Shown here one piece after another: positions 31,878-43,412 of a stretch of 64,000 bases of DNA (position 1 is the first letter of the stretch; every line of letters begins with the position of its first letter). The DNA comes from Phytophthora colocasiae (lineage: Eukaryota; Oomycota; Peronosporomycetes; Peronosporales; Peronosporaceae), in the NCBI GenBank assembly GCA_018806915.1, contig JAGKQI010000077.1:124001-188000 (forward strand), in the 5' to 3' direction. The position numbers and the translations under genes were made by a program. The notes below the pieces were generated by a model that was given only the letters and a program-made list of their open reading frames with translations, was not told where the DNA came from and searched no databases.

Positions 31878-33970
31878 CGGCAGATCTTCAGCGGCCGGGC
31901 TCGCCCGCTACTCCTCCAGGAAGGTATACGACTGGAACCCGGCGAGGTCTTCGAGCATCCGGATCGGATCCATCTCAAGGAGTACGAGAAGCTGTGGCTA
32001 CGCAGAGGCAAGCAATGGGTACCAACGTTAGCACAAGGCCCAGGCAAGATCCGCTATCTACAACTTACCAACATTGGTGAGAAAGCGGTCTCCCTCAACC
32101 ACAACGAAGAGATCGGCATGTGGCTGGCCGGGGATCACGTTCCCCGCACCCCGGGTTTCATTTCCGTCGGATCCAGGAGCTACCACGAATGGCAGAACCT
32201 TGCCCTGAGCGCCACGACGGAGATCCCGCCGCCACCGCGTCCGAAGGAGCCGTGGGAGCTTGAGCCGGCGGTGGATCGTCCGAAGTACACCGAGCCGAAG
32301 GGGATCTTGAAGCGCCCTGTCCACACCGCTGTCGTGTCGCGCTGCCCCGGCTCGCCACCTACGTCGGACCGGATCCTTCAAGGAACGGTCGACTGGCGAG
32401 ACAGGATCCAGTCCGGTGGATCCGATCCGTCAACGGCTAAGCTCCAAGCGCACCGCCGTGCCCGATTTGAGCCAGAGGCCACAAAGGATGTTGCGCCAGC
32501 CTCATCGGATCAAGGGGCGTCCTCACACGCCCGGATCCGAGATCCACAGGCTCAAGGATCCTCCGGATCCTCTTCAGCCCGCCTGATTGAAGATCCGGCA
32601 ACGAGTATTGTCTCTGGCCAGAGACTGGGCACCACCGTTGAGGATCGGCAGCATGTCCGTGCGACGGGCGACGACCATCACTCCGACAAATCAGTCGGAG
32701 ATGACGTTTTGAGGTGCCCTGGGGCGAATTTGCATGCCCCACTGCCAATGTTGGTATGTCATGCAGCGCGAGGCGAGGTGCGTCTAACGAGCCATCGCAC
32801 GCCTCCAACGGAGCTCTAGAAGCCGAAGGGTCCATGACGACACATCTCTTTGAAGATCCGGGTCTCTGCGCAGAGCCGGGACAATGATGCCGAAAGGTCG
32901 CCCCGTAATCATGAGACAGGTGACCATCACTCAGGTGGCACAGTCGGATCCAAGGTTTCGGAGTGCCATGAAGCTCACAGGAATGCCCAGGAGCTCGGAG
33001 TGCTACCATTATACGCGCCCGATCAAGACCTTTGAAATGAGGTGCCTCACGCCTCCCAACTCCATCTACAAGCAAAGTCGGATCCTTACCTGACACAGCT
33101 TGAAGATCGGTGTCGCACATGCGACATGGGTCAAGGACGGGGCAGGTCTGAACAGTCGTCTGATTCCGCACTTAGTGGGGATCTGAGCTCCTCATAATAT
33201 GAGCGAGCGGCGGAGACGGCCTGCAGGGAGGGCGCCGCCGATTGCGAGGCACCCAGGGCGATCCGATCTACGCGTGTACCAAGGGTGCTACAGATGCGCC
33301 TCGACGAGGTGAAGACGATGGTGTGTGCCAAGGCAGGATCGAAGACCCAGGGAGACCAGGGAAGCCGGATCAAGGCGTGACGGCACAAGAAGAGCTGGAC
33401 CAACGGACGGCGACGTACGTGGAAGCGACGAAGACCCCAGAGGACGATCCGAGAACTGGATGTGGTGCGCCGAAGGGTGATCCTGCTGTTGGAACCGGTT
33501 TGGAAGCGGGGAGTAAAGTTGGAAGACTTGCCGAAGGAGGTGCCGCTCGTGGACCGGATCCCGCTACAGGAAGGCTGGATCCTGGGAGTCGCTCAACAGC
33601 CAGTGATCCGCCCGGAGTGGAGACGAGTGAGGATCCGTCTTCGGCGTCAGGACATGAAGATCATAAGGACGCCTCAGGCAAGGATCTCGTGGTTGGATCC
33701 CGACCGGATCTCGTGGCTGAATCCCAGCCGGATCTCGAGGTTGGTGCCCGGCAGGATCCTAGAGCCTCTGCCCAGTCAGAACATGCCGTCAGAACAGCGG
33801 ATCCCATGGCTGAGTCTCGGCCGGAACCCAGTACTGCAGGAGATCATGACGACGATGGGGTGTTCGTCCACGAAAATGGCGGATCCTACGCGGAGGATCT
33901 CGAGAAGGAGATGGCGGTGTTGCCAGAGGTTGTGATGGCAACGGTCGAAGTGAAGATCGAGGATCTTTAA
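31878..33970 (+). pseudogene. Gy-D pol linker between protease and RT
   Basis: Frames 32118-32819 (starting near GEKAVSLNHNEEIGMWLAGD, then Pro-rich and DPST-rich sequence) and 33242-33967 (Asp/Pro/Glu-rich, ending ATVEVKIEDL) with frameshifts between. The last frame is in phase with RT and is separated from it only by TAA at 33968-33970. No catalytic motif is seen. Bases 32330-33885 also exist in the outer copy at 26479-27965. Confidence 0.7.
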
Positions 33971-36304
33971 GTGGGGGATCCAGCCTCCAACACGCCTGAG
34001 GAGATCCGACGATTGTCGAACGAGATCTGGAAGTACAAGCACTTGTTGATTGGGAAAGGTAATGCCCTGCCCCCTCCTGCCGTGGGCGCGATCTGCGATA
34101 TTGACGTGGGAGACGCGAAGCCAATCGACCAGCGAGTGCGTAAGGTGGCGCCGCATTATCGCAAGAAGCTCTCGGATCTAATCAAGGGATTGTTGCAAGC
34201 GAAGATCATCCAAGTCTCTACGTCACCATGGGCCTCGCCAATTGTCGTGATCATCAAGAAGAATGGCGTTGACATCAGGCTCTGCAGGCTGGTGAATAGC
34301 TTGACGAGGCTGATGGTATATCCTATGCCTCTCATCAATGATCTACTGGAGGATCTCGACGCCGTGTTGTGGTACTGTTCTCTTGATATGGCTAGAGGTT
34401 TTTGGGTCGTCTCCATGACGGATCGCGCAAGGGCCATCTCGGCATTTATCACCCCGTTCGGATTGTTTGAGTGGAACCGGATGTCGTTTGGTCTCAAGAA
34501 TGCCCCGCAGATCTACCAGCGTTTGTTGGACAACGCCCTCTATGGGTTCCTACGGATTCCGCCCACGGCCGGATCCGGATCCGCGTTGGACCTCTTCCGA
34601 GACGGGATCCCAGAGACGAACGGTGAACAATCTGTACTCGGACGAAGGTCATATATTGATGACATCTTAGTGACCGCTGGATCCTGGGATCACCTGTGTG
34701 AACGAGTGCGTTTGCTGCTAGAAGCTTGTGACAAGTGGAACCTATCGATCAGCGTGGCCAAGAGTTTTTGGGGCCTAAAGAAGGTCGATTACTTAGGACA
34801 CCGAGTGTCTAGCGAAGGGCTAGAGGCACATCCGAAGGACCGGGAAGCGCTGGTGGATCTTGCGCTCCCGAGATCGCTGCGCGCTATGCAATCTTTCCTG
34901 GGTAGCCTAAATTACTACGCTCGATTCATCGAGGACATGGCAGTCTACGCGTCGGTACTCTACGAACTGAGGGAGGTCGACTTCGCGGAGTTAAGGTCCA
35001 GCCGCAAGATCCTGCAGCCAACCGACTCCGTGTTCAAGGATCCCAAGGATCCGTCGAGCCCGAGAGATCCGGATGAGAAGTGGATCCGTGCTTCAGCCGC
35101 CTTCGAGGCCCTGAAGAGGAAGATCGCTATGACTCCTACGCTTCGGCACTTCGATCCCGGCAAGCAACCGGTGGTGATTGTCTACGCCAGTGAATGGGCC
35201 ATTTCAGCTTCCCTGACGCAGGATCACGATGGAATCTACATGCCGGTGATGTTCGTTAGCAGACCCCTGAAGCCGAACGAAATGAACTATGGGATCGTAG
35301 AGAAGGAGGTGCTGGCCTTGCTAAGGATCCTGGATCTCGGATATTCCATGTTGGTTGGACGACGGATCCGGGTCCTAACCAGGCACTCTACCCTCGGGTG
35401 GTTGTTCCGTTCTACCGGACTACAAGGAAGGCTGGGCCAATGGGCAGCGCTGTTATCGCCTTGGGCCTTGGAGATCACGAAGTGTACGAAAGGGGAGGAC
35501 GAGATCCTCGGATCCCTCGCCGCAAGTATCACCCCGAGATCCGAGGTGGATCAAGCTCTAGTGAACATTACGCCGAGGAAGGAGCCGCGCCGAGGGATCC
35601 AGATGACAGTACCGACCATAGGGCCGGAGGAAGAGTTGTGGGTGGTTAGCTTCGACGGGTCCGCCAGGGTGAAACGTGGCGGAGGATCTTTCAGTGCGAT
35701 CGTCTGGAAGTTGCCCGAATGGAAGGTGATTAAGGCGGCGTCTAAGTACGCAGAGAACCTGACAGTCAACGAAGCGGAGTACAACGGACTTCTATTATGT
35801 TTCGAGTTACTCGAGGATCTGACCAAGGGACGACTTGTTATCTGCGGAGATTCGAATCTGGTGATCCGCCAGATGCGCGGCGAGATCGACTGCAAGGCGC
35901 CGACCCTGACGTTACTGAGACAGAAGGCGCTAATGCGGCTACGGGAATGGCCGAATCACGACTTGTTACACGTGAAGCGAGCATGGAACGCAAGTGCCGA
36001 CAGCTTGGCCAGTGCAGCATTACAACGAGAGAGCGGAGCTACAATCGACCAAGGGGCAGATCACGAAGATCTCGTCACCCTGAATCGGTTGGATGAGATC
36101 CTGACCTCGGGATCCGAGGATCCGACGCCAAGGATCAGTGCGGTCATCACCCGGAGACAAGCCAGAGAAAGACGACCCCGAGTACTCGACGAAGAGTCCG
36201 TGCAACGGCTGAGGATCGACCGGATCCGACGATCCCGAGGAAGCATGGATCTCCAACCTGAAATCATTCCTGCGAGGGCAGCTGACGGATCTGACTGCGG
36301 CTGA
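33971..36304 (+). CDS. Gy-D reverse transcriptase with two RNase H domains
   Basis: 777-codon open frame beginning after the in-frame TAA; its first codon is GTG, so it is part of the polyprotein rather than an independent start. RT spans about residues 40-330 with LVNSLTRLMVYPMP, SLDMARGFWVV, ITPFGLFEWNRMSFGLKNAP and catalytic YIDDILV (about residue 228). A tethered RNase H (about 385-520) has lost two catalytic acids: TDAS is VYAS (about 405) and TDH is TRH (about 470). A second, complete RNase H follows (about 555-690): SFDGSA, NEAEYNGLL, GDSNLV and NASADSLA keep the D-E-D-D set. It ends with a frameshift just before integrase. Confidence 0.87.
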   Translation: MGDPASNTPEEIRRLSNEIWKYKHLLIGKGNALPPPAVGAICDIDVGDAKPIDQRVRKVAPHYRKKLSDLIKGLLQAKIIQVSTSPWASPIVVIIKKNGVDIRLCRLVNSLTRLMVYPMPLINDLLEDLDAVLWYCSLDMARGFWVVSMTDRARAISAFITPFGLFEWNRMSFGLKNAPQIYQRLLDNALYGFLRIPPTAGSGSALDLFRDGIPETNGEQSVLGRRSYIDDILVTAGSWDHLCERVRLLLEACDKWNLSISVAKSFWGLKKVDYLGHRVSSEGLEAHPKDREALVDLALPRSLRAMQSFLGSLNYYARFIEDMAVYASVLYELREVDFAELRSSRKILQPTDSVFKDPKDPSSPRDPDEKWIRASAAFEALKRKIAMTPTLRHFDPGKQPVVIVYASEWAISASLTQDHDGIYMPVMFVSRPLKPNEMNYGIVEKEVLALLRILDLGYSMLVGRRIRVLTRHSTLGWLFRSTGLQGRLGQWAALLSPWALEITKCTKGEDEILGSLAASITPRSEVDQALVNITPRKEPRRGIQMTVPTIGPEEELWVVSFDGSARVKRGGGSFSAIVWKLPEWKVIKAASKYAENLTVNEAEYNGLLLCFELLEDLTKGRLVICGDSNLVIRQMRGEIDCKAPTLTLLRQKALMRLREWPNHDLLHVKRAWNASADSLASAALQRESGATIDQGADHEDLVTLNRLDEILTSGSEDPTPRISAVITRRQARERRPRVLDEESVQRLRIDRIRRSRGSMDLQPEIIPARAADGSDCG

Positions 36305-37171
36305 AGCCAAGACGTGCCGTCTGCTGGCAGACAACTTCGAGTTGGACGAGGATGAATTGTTGTTCTATTGCGCACCTTCACGAAGGGCCGAAGCTGATCG
36401 AGATGGATTGCTACGACTGGTTATACCTGAGACGCTTCAGGCCGACTTGTTGCACCACTATCACAACAGTCTAGAAGAGGACATCAAGGGATCGGCCGTA
36501 CATACCAGAGGATCAAGGATCACTTCTACTGGAGAGGACTTTTCAAGTCTGTACAGCGGTTTGTTGGAGAATGCGTGGATTGCGAGACAGGCAAGGGGCG
36601 ACCCACCATTCGTGGTGCATCGCCAGGCAACATTCAAGCCACCTACCCGTTCCAAGTGATCACCATGGATCACATACCCTCGCTACCACGATCCGAGAAA
36701 GGGAACACTGAACTCTTGGTATGGGTGGATCTCTTCACTGGTTATGTGATCGTCAATGCTAATAACTCGCGAACGGCACAAGCTGTGGCGGAGTCCTATG
36801 AGATCTGTGTGTTTCGTCGTTTCGGCGCCAGCCAGGTGATCCGGCACGACCGAGAACCCGGGTTCATGTCCGACTTCTTTCGTGCTTTCAACCGGATCTT
36901 AGGCCAGCGCCAGAGAGCCACTATGGCTTATCGACCACAGTCGAACGGCACGGCTGAGCGGATGGTGCAGACGATTACTCGAGCAATCAAGATGTATGTT
37001 CAGGATCCCGACCAGAGAGATTGGGATGAGTATGCCGAACGCTTGACCTTTTCTTTGAACACTGCACAAGACCGGACTAGGGGCGACACGCCGTTCTACC
37101 TCGCCCATGGCTGGGATCCCAAGACAACTCTGGAGGCAACGTTTACCAGTGGGAAATACCGGACGCCGTGA
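36305..37171 (+). pseudogene. Gy-D integrase, zinc finger and catalytic core
   Basis: The HHCC finger is split over frames (LLHHYHNSLEE at about 36450-36485, then a CVDCETGKG-like stretch at about 36570). The catalytic core is open in the 36575-37171 frame: ITMDHIPSLPR (first Asp), VIRHDREPGFMSDFF (second Asp) and YRPQSNGTAERMVQ (Glu). The core ends in NTAQDRTRGDTPFYLAHG before another frameshift near 37150. Confidence 0.85.
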
Positions 37172-37826
37172 TACAGATCCACGATGCTGGAGATATAATA
37201 TCCAACGACACTACCAACTGGCCAGGGCTGAAGTGAATGGCCGCTTGAAGCAGGCGATCTCGGATCGTGCCGACCGGCAGAACGAAACGGCGACTCAACA
37301 CCCCATCGAGACCGGATCCCAAGTGTGGCTGTTCTTAGACAGAGTCAAGGAAGGGTACGCAAAAAAACTAGCTCACCTGTGGCATGGACCGTTCCGTGTG
37401 GCTGAGATGACGAACGCGTACGCAGCCCGCTTGGAAATCGTTGGTACAGACTACCATTTGTTTCCGGTGGTGCACATCTCCAAGTTGAAGCCAGTCAAGA
37501 CATTTCCGGATCGACCGAAGATCCAGTTGACGGTGGACGAGACGGATCGTCTAGATTTTGACGAAGCCTTATTACCAGAAGACAGCTGGGATCGTGATCT
37601 GGTAGACGGCGAGTTCGAGGTTGAACGGATCGTGGATGTCCGGACGGGACGACCCACTCGATATGGCCGGATCCGGCGAGAATTCCAAGTTTTCTGGAAA
37701 GGGTACGAGGATCCTACCTGGGTAGATGAAGCAGATTTGAACTGCGGCGCGTTACTGCACGAATTTCTCCAAGAACGGAGCAAGAGGAATCGGTTCCAAG
37801 CGATGCAGTCACATGAAGAAGAGTAG
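37107..37826 (+). pseudogene. Gy-D integrase C-terminus and chromodomain
   Basis: Frame with HYQLARAEVNGRLKQ, the C-terminal barrel (ETGSQVWLFLDRVKEG to HISKLKPVKTFPDRP) and a chromodomain (FEVERIVDVRTG, FQVFWKGYEDPTWVDEADL, about 37615-37740). It stops at 37824-37826. No further plus-strand coding sequence is recognised before the 3' LTR. Confidence 0.86.
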
Positions 37827-38298
37827 CCGAGGTGGTGGATTTTCATTGGTGAGGGCGCTTATCAGTGCGAAAAGAAGAAGACTCGCAGTTTACTGTTGAC
37901 GCGATGTATGTTTGTATATGAAGAAAAGAAGACCGATTTCTGGAGAGGGCTGGAAGGCAGGATCAGAACCTACGCTCGTAACCCGTCTAGAGCTCGAGTT
38001 TGGGACGAATTTTTTACCTGGATCCTCGGGGCTCATAATGGGATCTGTCTCGGAAGTTGGATCTCCGTACCCCGAGGCCGGATCCTCGGATCCTCGAAGC
38101 GGATCCATTATGGAAGTTGGATCTCCGGATCCCGATGCTGGATCCTCAGATCTCTGAGTCGGATTTGTGGATCCGAAGGCTGGATCCTGAAATTGGATCT
38201 CGAAATGCATCTTAGCAAAACCGAAGATGGAGGACATGGATATCGGGTGAAGAAGACAGGAGACGAACAAGAAAATATATGGAGTTACGCAATGCTGC
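37827..38298. other. Gy-D interval between pol and antisense region, GGATCC cluster
   Basis: Non-coding by my reading. 38020-38200 holds a dense run of GGATCC and GGATCT (for example CCGGATCCTCGGATCCTCG). The minus-strand frame across it (DPASGSGDP-type repeats) merely reflects this motif. Confidence 0.6.
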
Positions 38299-41200
38299 TT
38301 ACGAAGCTCTGGCCCTGGCAGCGTCAGCATCAAAGTCAGGCAGCAATCGGACGAACTTCATGGAGAGTCGACTGGTGCCAAGGCTGGGGTGAGAGGATCC
38401 AGACCGGTAGTGGGTACGCCAAGGATCTTTGCGATCACAATCTTCGAGGGCAGCTATGAGGCTCTGTGGAGGATCCGCTCCGGCGTCGACAGCCTCAGCT
38501 CCAGGATACCAAGTGACGTCTTCCGTCGGTACGGGGAAGTGGACGAAGTGTGGATCTAACCACAGATCCAAGTCGCAACACCCGGTCAGGCGCATCCTCT
38601 CGAATATCTTGCTCTGAAGCTTGCGGTAGTTGTTCCGGGGCATGGGATCCGCGATTCTTTCGGCGACGATAGAAGCTTGTGAACCAATTGTCCATCTTCC
38701 GAAGCTTCATAGAGATGGGGAACGAGTGCGTGCATTCCCAGATCGCTTGCAGGTTGGCAGCCTCAAACGCGTCATACCAGCTTAGGATCTCCGCGAGATG
38801 GGGCGACAAGTCAGCTTGAAAGGTATAAGGAGGCGGGGACTGGGACCCCAGATCCTTCCATGGATCCGTCGCGTACAACTCGATAATTTGCGCCTTGGAG
38901 ATTAGATCTGGAGCGTATCTGGACGGATCCATAGCACCACGACGGACACGAAGGGGAAACAGCCATCCTGGGCGATAACAAGCGGTCGAGTGTTTGCAGA
39001 CTCAGAAGGCTGACTTGGTCTGTGATCCAAGGGGCCACCTCTTCGGGAGACATCTTGCGCGGATCCCGAGCAGCTGGAACGAACTCTTCTAGTGGGCCGT
39101 ACGCCTCGAACTGAAGCTCAACAGTGCCTTCATGAGAATCCGTCTGGTGAACCTCAGGAGACGCAGAACGTGAAGGGCTGGATGCAACACTGGATTGGGT
39201 AGTGGTGACGTCTCGGATCTCAATAGGAGCAGACGCCGACCCGTGAACGCCGACGCAGATCCGACCGAGAGCGCGACATGGCGGCCTTCAACTGTTCTTC
39301 ATCAAATTCCTCCGACTCGCTACCCGAGCTGGCTTCTGGGTCGTCTCCCGCACCGGATCCAGCTGGACCTCCTTCACCGGAACCCCGTGATCCCTTATGG
39401 GTTTTGGTAGCAGTAGCGGAAGGCTTCGCGGGGGCCGTCGGATCCGGGATCTCTGAGGGTGCACTCGGCAGGGGCGCCTCCGCTGGCTTGTCCGGAGACG
39501 GAACACGCTTGGGATCTGCCGAGTCTTGACCCTCCCCCGGTCGCTCTTGCGCCGCGTCCCCGAAGTCAAGATCCGGATCGTCAGTCGCATCACCTGTTGT
39601 TTTGGAAACGGGAACAGGCGCAGGCTTGGACGCGACGGCGGAAGGATCTGCGGGATCAGCCCGACGCGAGATCTTGCGCGGCGGCTCTAATGTTGGGACA
39701 GAAGTTTCGCGTCGACGACGCTTGGCGGAAGAACCGTCTTGGGAAGTAGAAGACTCAGACTGCGCGCTTGGGGCATTCGAGGAACTGCGCATCGCCATGG
39801 AGGCAATCGAAGCTAAATTACGGAGAGCCGACGTGCGCTCGTCGATCACACTACGATGCTCCTCCTCTAAGGCGGCATGCTCCTGCTCGAGCGCGTCATA
39901 CTTCGTCTTCGAGGACTTTCCTTGCCTGATCGCGTTCGAGGGTTATCGTAGAGATCTTCTGAATCGCTTTATCCAGTTCCTGAGTCGCTGCTGTGGACAC
40001 CCGGGCAGCATCGTCGCGCTCGAGACGGATCCGATCGAGATCCATGCGTATCTTCCTCTGTTCTGACGACTTGCTTCGGATCCTATCGAGCTCACGTTCA
40101 ACCTTCTCTCTGGCTTGGTCCGCTCCATCGCGTTGACGTTTTACTTTCAGCAGATCATCTTCGGCCCTCTCGAGACTCTTTCGGCGCTCTGACGCTTGAA
40201 TACGTTCTTCTCAGACCGCCTCTGCTGACGCTCCATCTCTTCACGGGCGTTGAGGTTCTCTTGCTTCAGACGCGCCAGGGCTTCGCTGGCCCGGTCAAGT
40301 TTCTGGATAGTATGCGTATGAACCCGATGGAGTTCACCACGTCGACGTTCTGATTTGGCGAGAAGACTCTCCAGCTCATTGACCCTCTCGTTCCGAACAT
40401 GAAGATCCAGTTTGAGCGACTCGATAGTCTTGACGAGATTTTGATTGGGGAGCTGCTTGAGCGACTCACGCAGCTGGTCACGGTGGGCCCGAAGATCTTC
40501 AATCTTGCGTTCTTGTTGGTCGCAGCGAATAGCTGACTCCGCAAGCTGGACACTGGTGCGATTTCGCTCGAGTAAGGCCGCATCTCGCGCGGTCTCCGCG
40601 TCTTTCAACTTCTACTCCAATTCCGTTGAACGCTCTAACAGTTCCGAAGATTCTTCGCGTTGATGCTCAAGCTCTTGAGCCAACCGTACCACGGATGGAT
40701 CCTCCGCCGAGACGTCTTCCCCAGCAATCTGCCGCTCGAGTCCGACTGCATAGTCCTGTAAGACAGCATAGGCTTCTGCTGAAGAGAACTCTAGATCCGA
40801 GTATTGGGCCTTGAGGACGTCGAGCTCACGCAAGTGATCCTTGAGCCGATCCAGATCTTGCACCACTTCCGCTTCCTTTTGCTTCGCCAGCCGGAGAGCA
40901 GTTTGAGAAACATCATACCGACGCTGCGCGAAGTCAATGAACGCTTGAGCAAGGTTCAGGCGAGGCTGCAGCTGGTTGTGAAGCTCTTCATTATGCTTCC
41001 GCGCTACGGTGAGACCCTGGAGCACTTGCTGATAGCCGGTCTGCATCTCGACGTATCCATCAGACAGAGACTGGAGGGAAGCAACGGCAGCATGCACAGG
41101 ATCCAGATTTGGAATCATAGGAGTGGCAGCTGCCGTGAAATCATAGGGAGCTTGGTCGCAATGGGGACACGGAGGCGGAGCCGCAGAATCTTGGCCGAAG

Positions 41201-41367
41201 AACATGGTGGTGTACGCGGAGGAACGGTCGTCGGCAGGCCGATCCATTTTGCAGAGATCGCGATTTGAGGAATGACAAGCCAAATTGGAATTTTGTATGG
41301 GAACGACGTGATGCCGTTGTGCGGCAACAACCTCGTCCCAGGTGCGATTGTAGTGAAGTGGATTCAA
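38299..41367 (-). pseudogene. Gy-D antisense coding region (about 1000 codons, frameshifted)
   Basis: A long coding-like stretch opposite to pol. It begins in or just inside the 3' LTR (open from 41367, first ATG 41247, MDRPADDRSSAYTTMFFGQD). It continues through a TAG at 40614-40612 in the same frame into a heptad-rich coiled coil (KLKDAETARDAALLER to ARLKQENLNAREEMERQQRR). The coiled coil shifts frame near 40190, returns near 39915 and is followed by an acidic Ser/Pro-rich part (39849-39220, GSESEEFDEEQLKAAMSR). Three further shifts lead to a compact C-terminal part (MDNWFTSFYRRRKNRGS; LDPHFVHFPVPTEDVTWYPG) ending at 38299. A CPHC motif near the start could be a small zinc site. No homologue recognised. 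Confidence 0.6.
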
Positions 41368-42340
41368 ATCAAGCCGGATATGACGCAGAACGACTACGAT
41401 GATGGGTGACGTGCGACATGGTGCTACGATAAGGACAGGCCCCTAGAACTGGGTACCTACTCTAGGGTGGACCCTAAGTTAGGATCCACTTGGCCTGGCT
41501 ACCCTAAGTGCGGATCCCGCCGTCCTAAGTTCGGATCCTGCAGTCCTAAGTGCGGATCCCTGAGATCAAAGATCCTCGGATCCAGATGCCGGATCCTCGG
41601 GATCCACGACCTCGGGATCCAGATACCGGATCCTCGGGATCCACGATATCAACGAAGTGAAGCAGTTGCAGGAGAGCCAGCATGAGTCAAGATAGAGATT
41701 TGCGATGGGAAGATAGGGTACAGGATGAGAAACCATAAATCAGAGAGTCGAATTTACCTTCTAGTGCGCAAGTGGTTTTCTTCAGGGCCCAAGACAAGGG
41801 GAGAGGATAGTATATTGGCCTCCCCTTAGTGTTCCTGCAAGTCACTACGCCTACCTAGCTACAGCTAAGACCGGATCCCCGATTTGGCCGGCTTACCTTA
41901 CGCTAGTGAATACCTCGGATCCAACGGTGTTGATTGCTTAACCGTAGGATCCTTCGATATCTCCACACCCTCAAGACCAACCGCTACAGGAGGCGGCAAG
42001 CAAGACAGTAATGGCAAAGGAAAAGGACCCCCACACCCACCAAGGCAACCCCGGATCCAAGGATCCACACGATCTTTGAGTCTAAGACCAAGATCCCCCA
42101 ACAAGGACCTGTGTGCAGGAATACCCACGCAAGTCCAACCTCCCAAGTCCCACGTTCAAGCCCTCACGCCTGTGTACACTCTCCCGTTCCTGAGAGAGCA
42201 GATCCCGCCCACTGACGGGTACACAAGGTGAGCCTCAGCAACCCCTACGGTTATCGGAGTACCCCCTCCGTTAGTCAGTGTCTGGGCGCCGTGTGTGAAC
42301 GTTGGATCCCTGCTCATTCCAGCGGATCCACTACACCACA
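41350..42340 (+). repeat. Gy-D inner 3' LTR
   Basis: 991 bp, TGTAGTG...CACCACA, matching 27979-28935 with a ~37-bp expansion of the GGATCC minisatellite (about 41605-41645). The first ATG of the antisense region lies 103 bases upstream of this LTR (plus-strand sense), so antisense transcription would start in the LTR. Confidence 0.92.
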
Positions 42341-43388
42341 CAGCCGCGTGGACGGGGAGCTTCAGGATCCCCTTCGGCTCTGCGTACTTCGGCCGATCCA
42401 CCGCCGGCTCAAGCTCCCACGGCTCCTTCGGACGCGGTGGCGGTGGTGGCGCTCAGGGCAAGGTTCTGCCACTTGTTGTAGCGCCTGGATCCGACGGAAA
42501 TGAAACCCGGGGTGCGGGGAACGTGATCCCCGGCCAGTCACATGCCGATCTCCTCGTTGTGGTTGAGGGAGACCGCTTTCTCACCAATGTTGGTAAGTTG
42601 TAGATAGCGGATCTTGCCTGGGCCTTGTGCTAACGTCGGTACCCATTGATTGCCTCTTCGTAGCCACAGCTTCTCGTACTCCTTGAGATGGATCCGGTCC
42701 GGGTGCTCGAAGGTCTCGCCAGGCTCCAGTCGTATACCTTCCTGGAGGAGTAGCGGACGAGCCCGGCCGCTCAAGATCCGCCGTCGCCCATGAGGTCGCA
42801 CACGGATCCGTCACCCAGGTCGAGTCGGATCCCGGCCGGTACCATGAAGTCCATGCCGAGGATCGCATCGCAGTCAGGTTGAAGATCTTCGCCGACCCAG
42901 ACGTCGCAGAAATACACCAAGTACCCAGCTAAGGTAACCTTGATCCTTGTTTTGCCTGCTGCAATGTACAGCTGCTCACCAATTCCGAGGCATTCTTGTG
43001 TTTGACTAGTGTCAACCTGGGATCCAACCTTACGAGCAAAGGCGGCATCGATTATCGACACCTCGGATCCCGAGTCAAGAAGCACGGTGGACTTGGCATT
43101 GTTGATCTTGCACGTTGCCTTGGTCTGCTTGAAGTGTTTGCTGGGGACATGGTACTTCCAGTACCCGCGTGACTCTCCAGGCATGAGATTCAAGGACATG
43201 GCGACCTCGGATCTCTGGTACTCATCGTCTGTAGAGCGGAAGCTCGCAACTCTAGCCGTACGTTTCCCATGAAGTTCACATGTATTATCCAATAGATCCG
43301 TTCGCTTGTTGCTAACTCGATCCATGGCCTTCTTGTTCACATATGCATAGATGTATAACATTGAACGCTCGTCTCGTACCGGATTCAA
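42341..43388 (-). pseudogene. Gy-D outer copy: protease and start of linker
   Basis: Minus-strand frame 43388-42771: NPVRDERSMLYIYAYVNKK, STVLLDSGSEVSIID and CDAILGMDFMVP, near-identical to the inner protease. It ends with SVCDLMGDGGS* where the inner copy differs. The remaining part to 42341 matches 31880-32325 of the inner copy and stops at the insertion site. CAGC at 42341-42344 is the right target duplication. Confidence 0.83.
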
Positions 43389-43412
43389 ACCCGGCGAGCG
43401 TTCTAGTTTAAC
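43363..43412 (-). promoter_or_regulatory. -1 frameshift signal, Gy-D outer copy
   Basis: Minus-strand GTTAAAC (43412-43406), TAG (43405-43403) and the 9-bp stem GAACGCTCG/CGAGCGTTC (arms at 43403-43395 and 43371-43363). Identical to the inner signal. Confidence 0.8.

Larger units (their letters stand above)
27979..42340 (+). mobile_element. Gy-D inner copy: full-length dual-RNase H gypsy element
   Basis: 14.36 kb element with LTRs of 957 and 991 bp, PBS, gag, -1 frameshift signal, protease, RT, two RNase H domains, integrase with chromodomain and a long antisense coding region before the 3' LTR. It is inserted in an older copy of itself. Frames are interrupted by a shared TGA in gag and several indels in pol. 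GATC occurs about once per 46 bases in the gag interval 29041-30000 (21 by hand count). I recall dual-RNase H gypsy lineages reported from oomycetes under the names Chronos and Archon; the chromodomain here suggests the former, but I cannot confirm the assignment. Confidence 0.88.

Noticed and set aside
37890..38333. Minus-strand ORF with DPASGSGDP-like repeats
   Set aside because: It results from the GGATCC cluster read in one frame; no other coding sign.
40612..40614. TAG in the Gy-D antisense region as a programmed read-through site parallel to Gy-C
   Set aside because: No structure or sequence context follows it, and the region has several plain frameshifts, so simple decay is the easier explanation.
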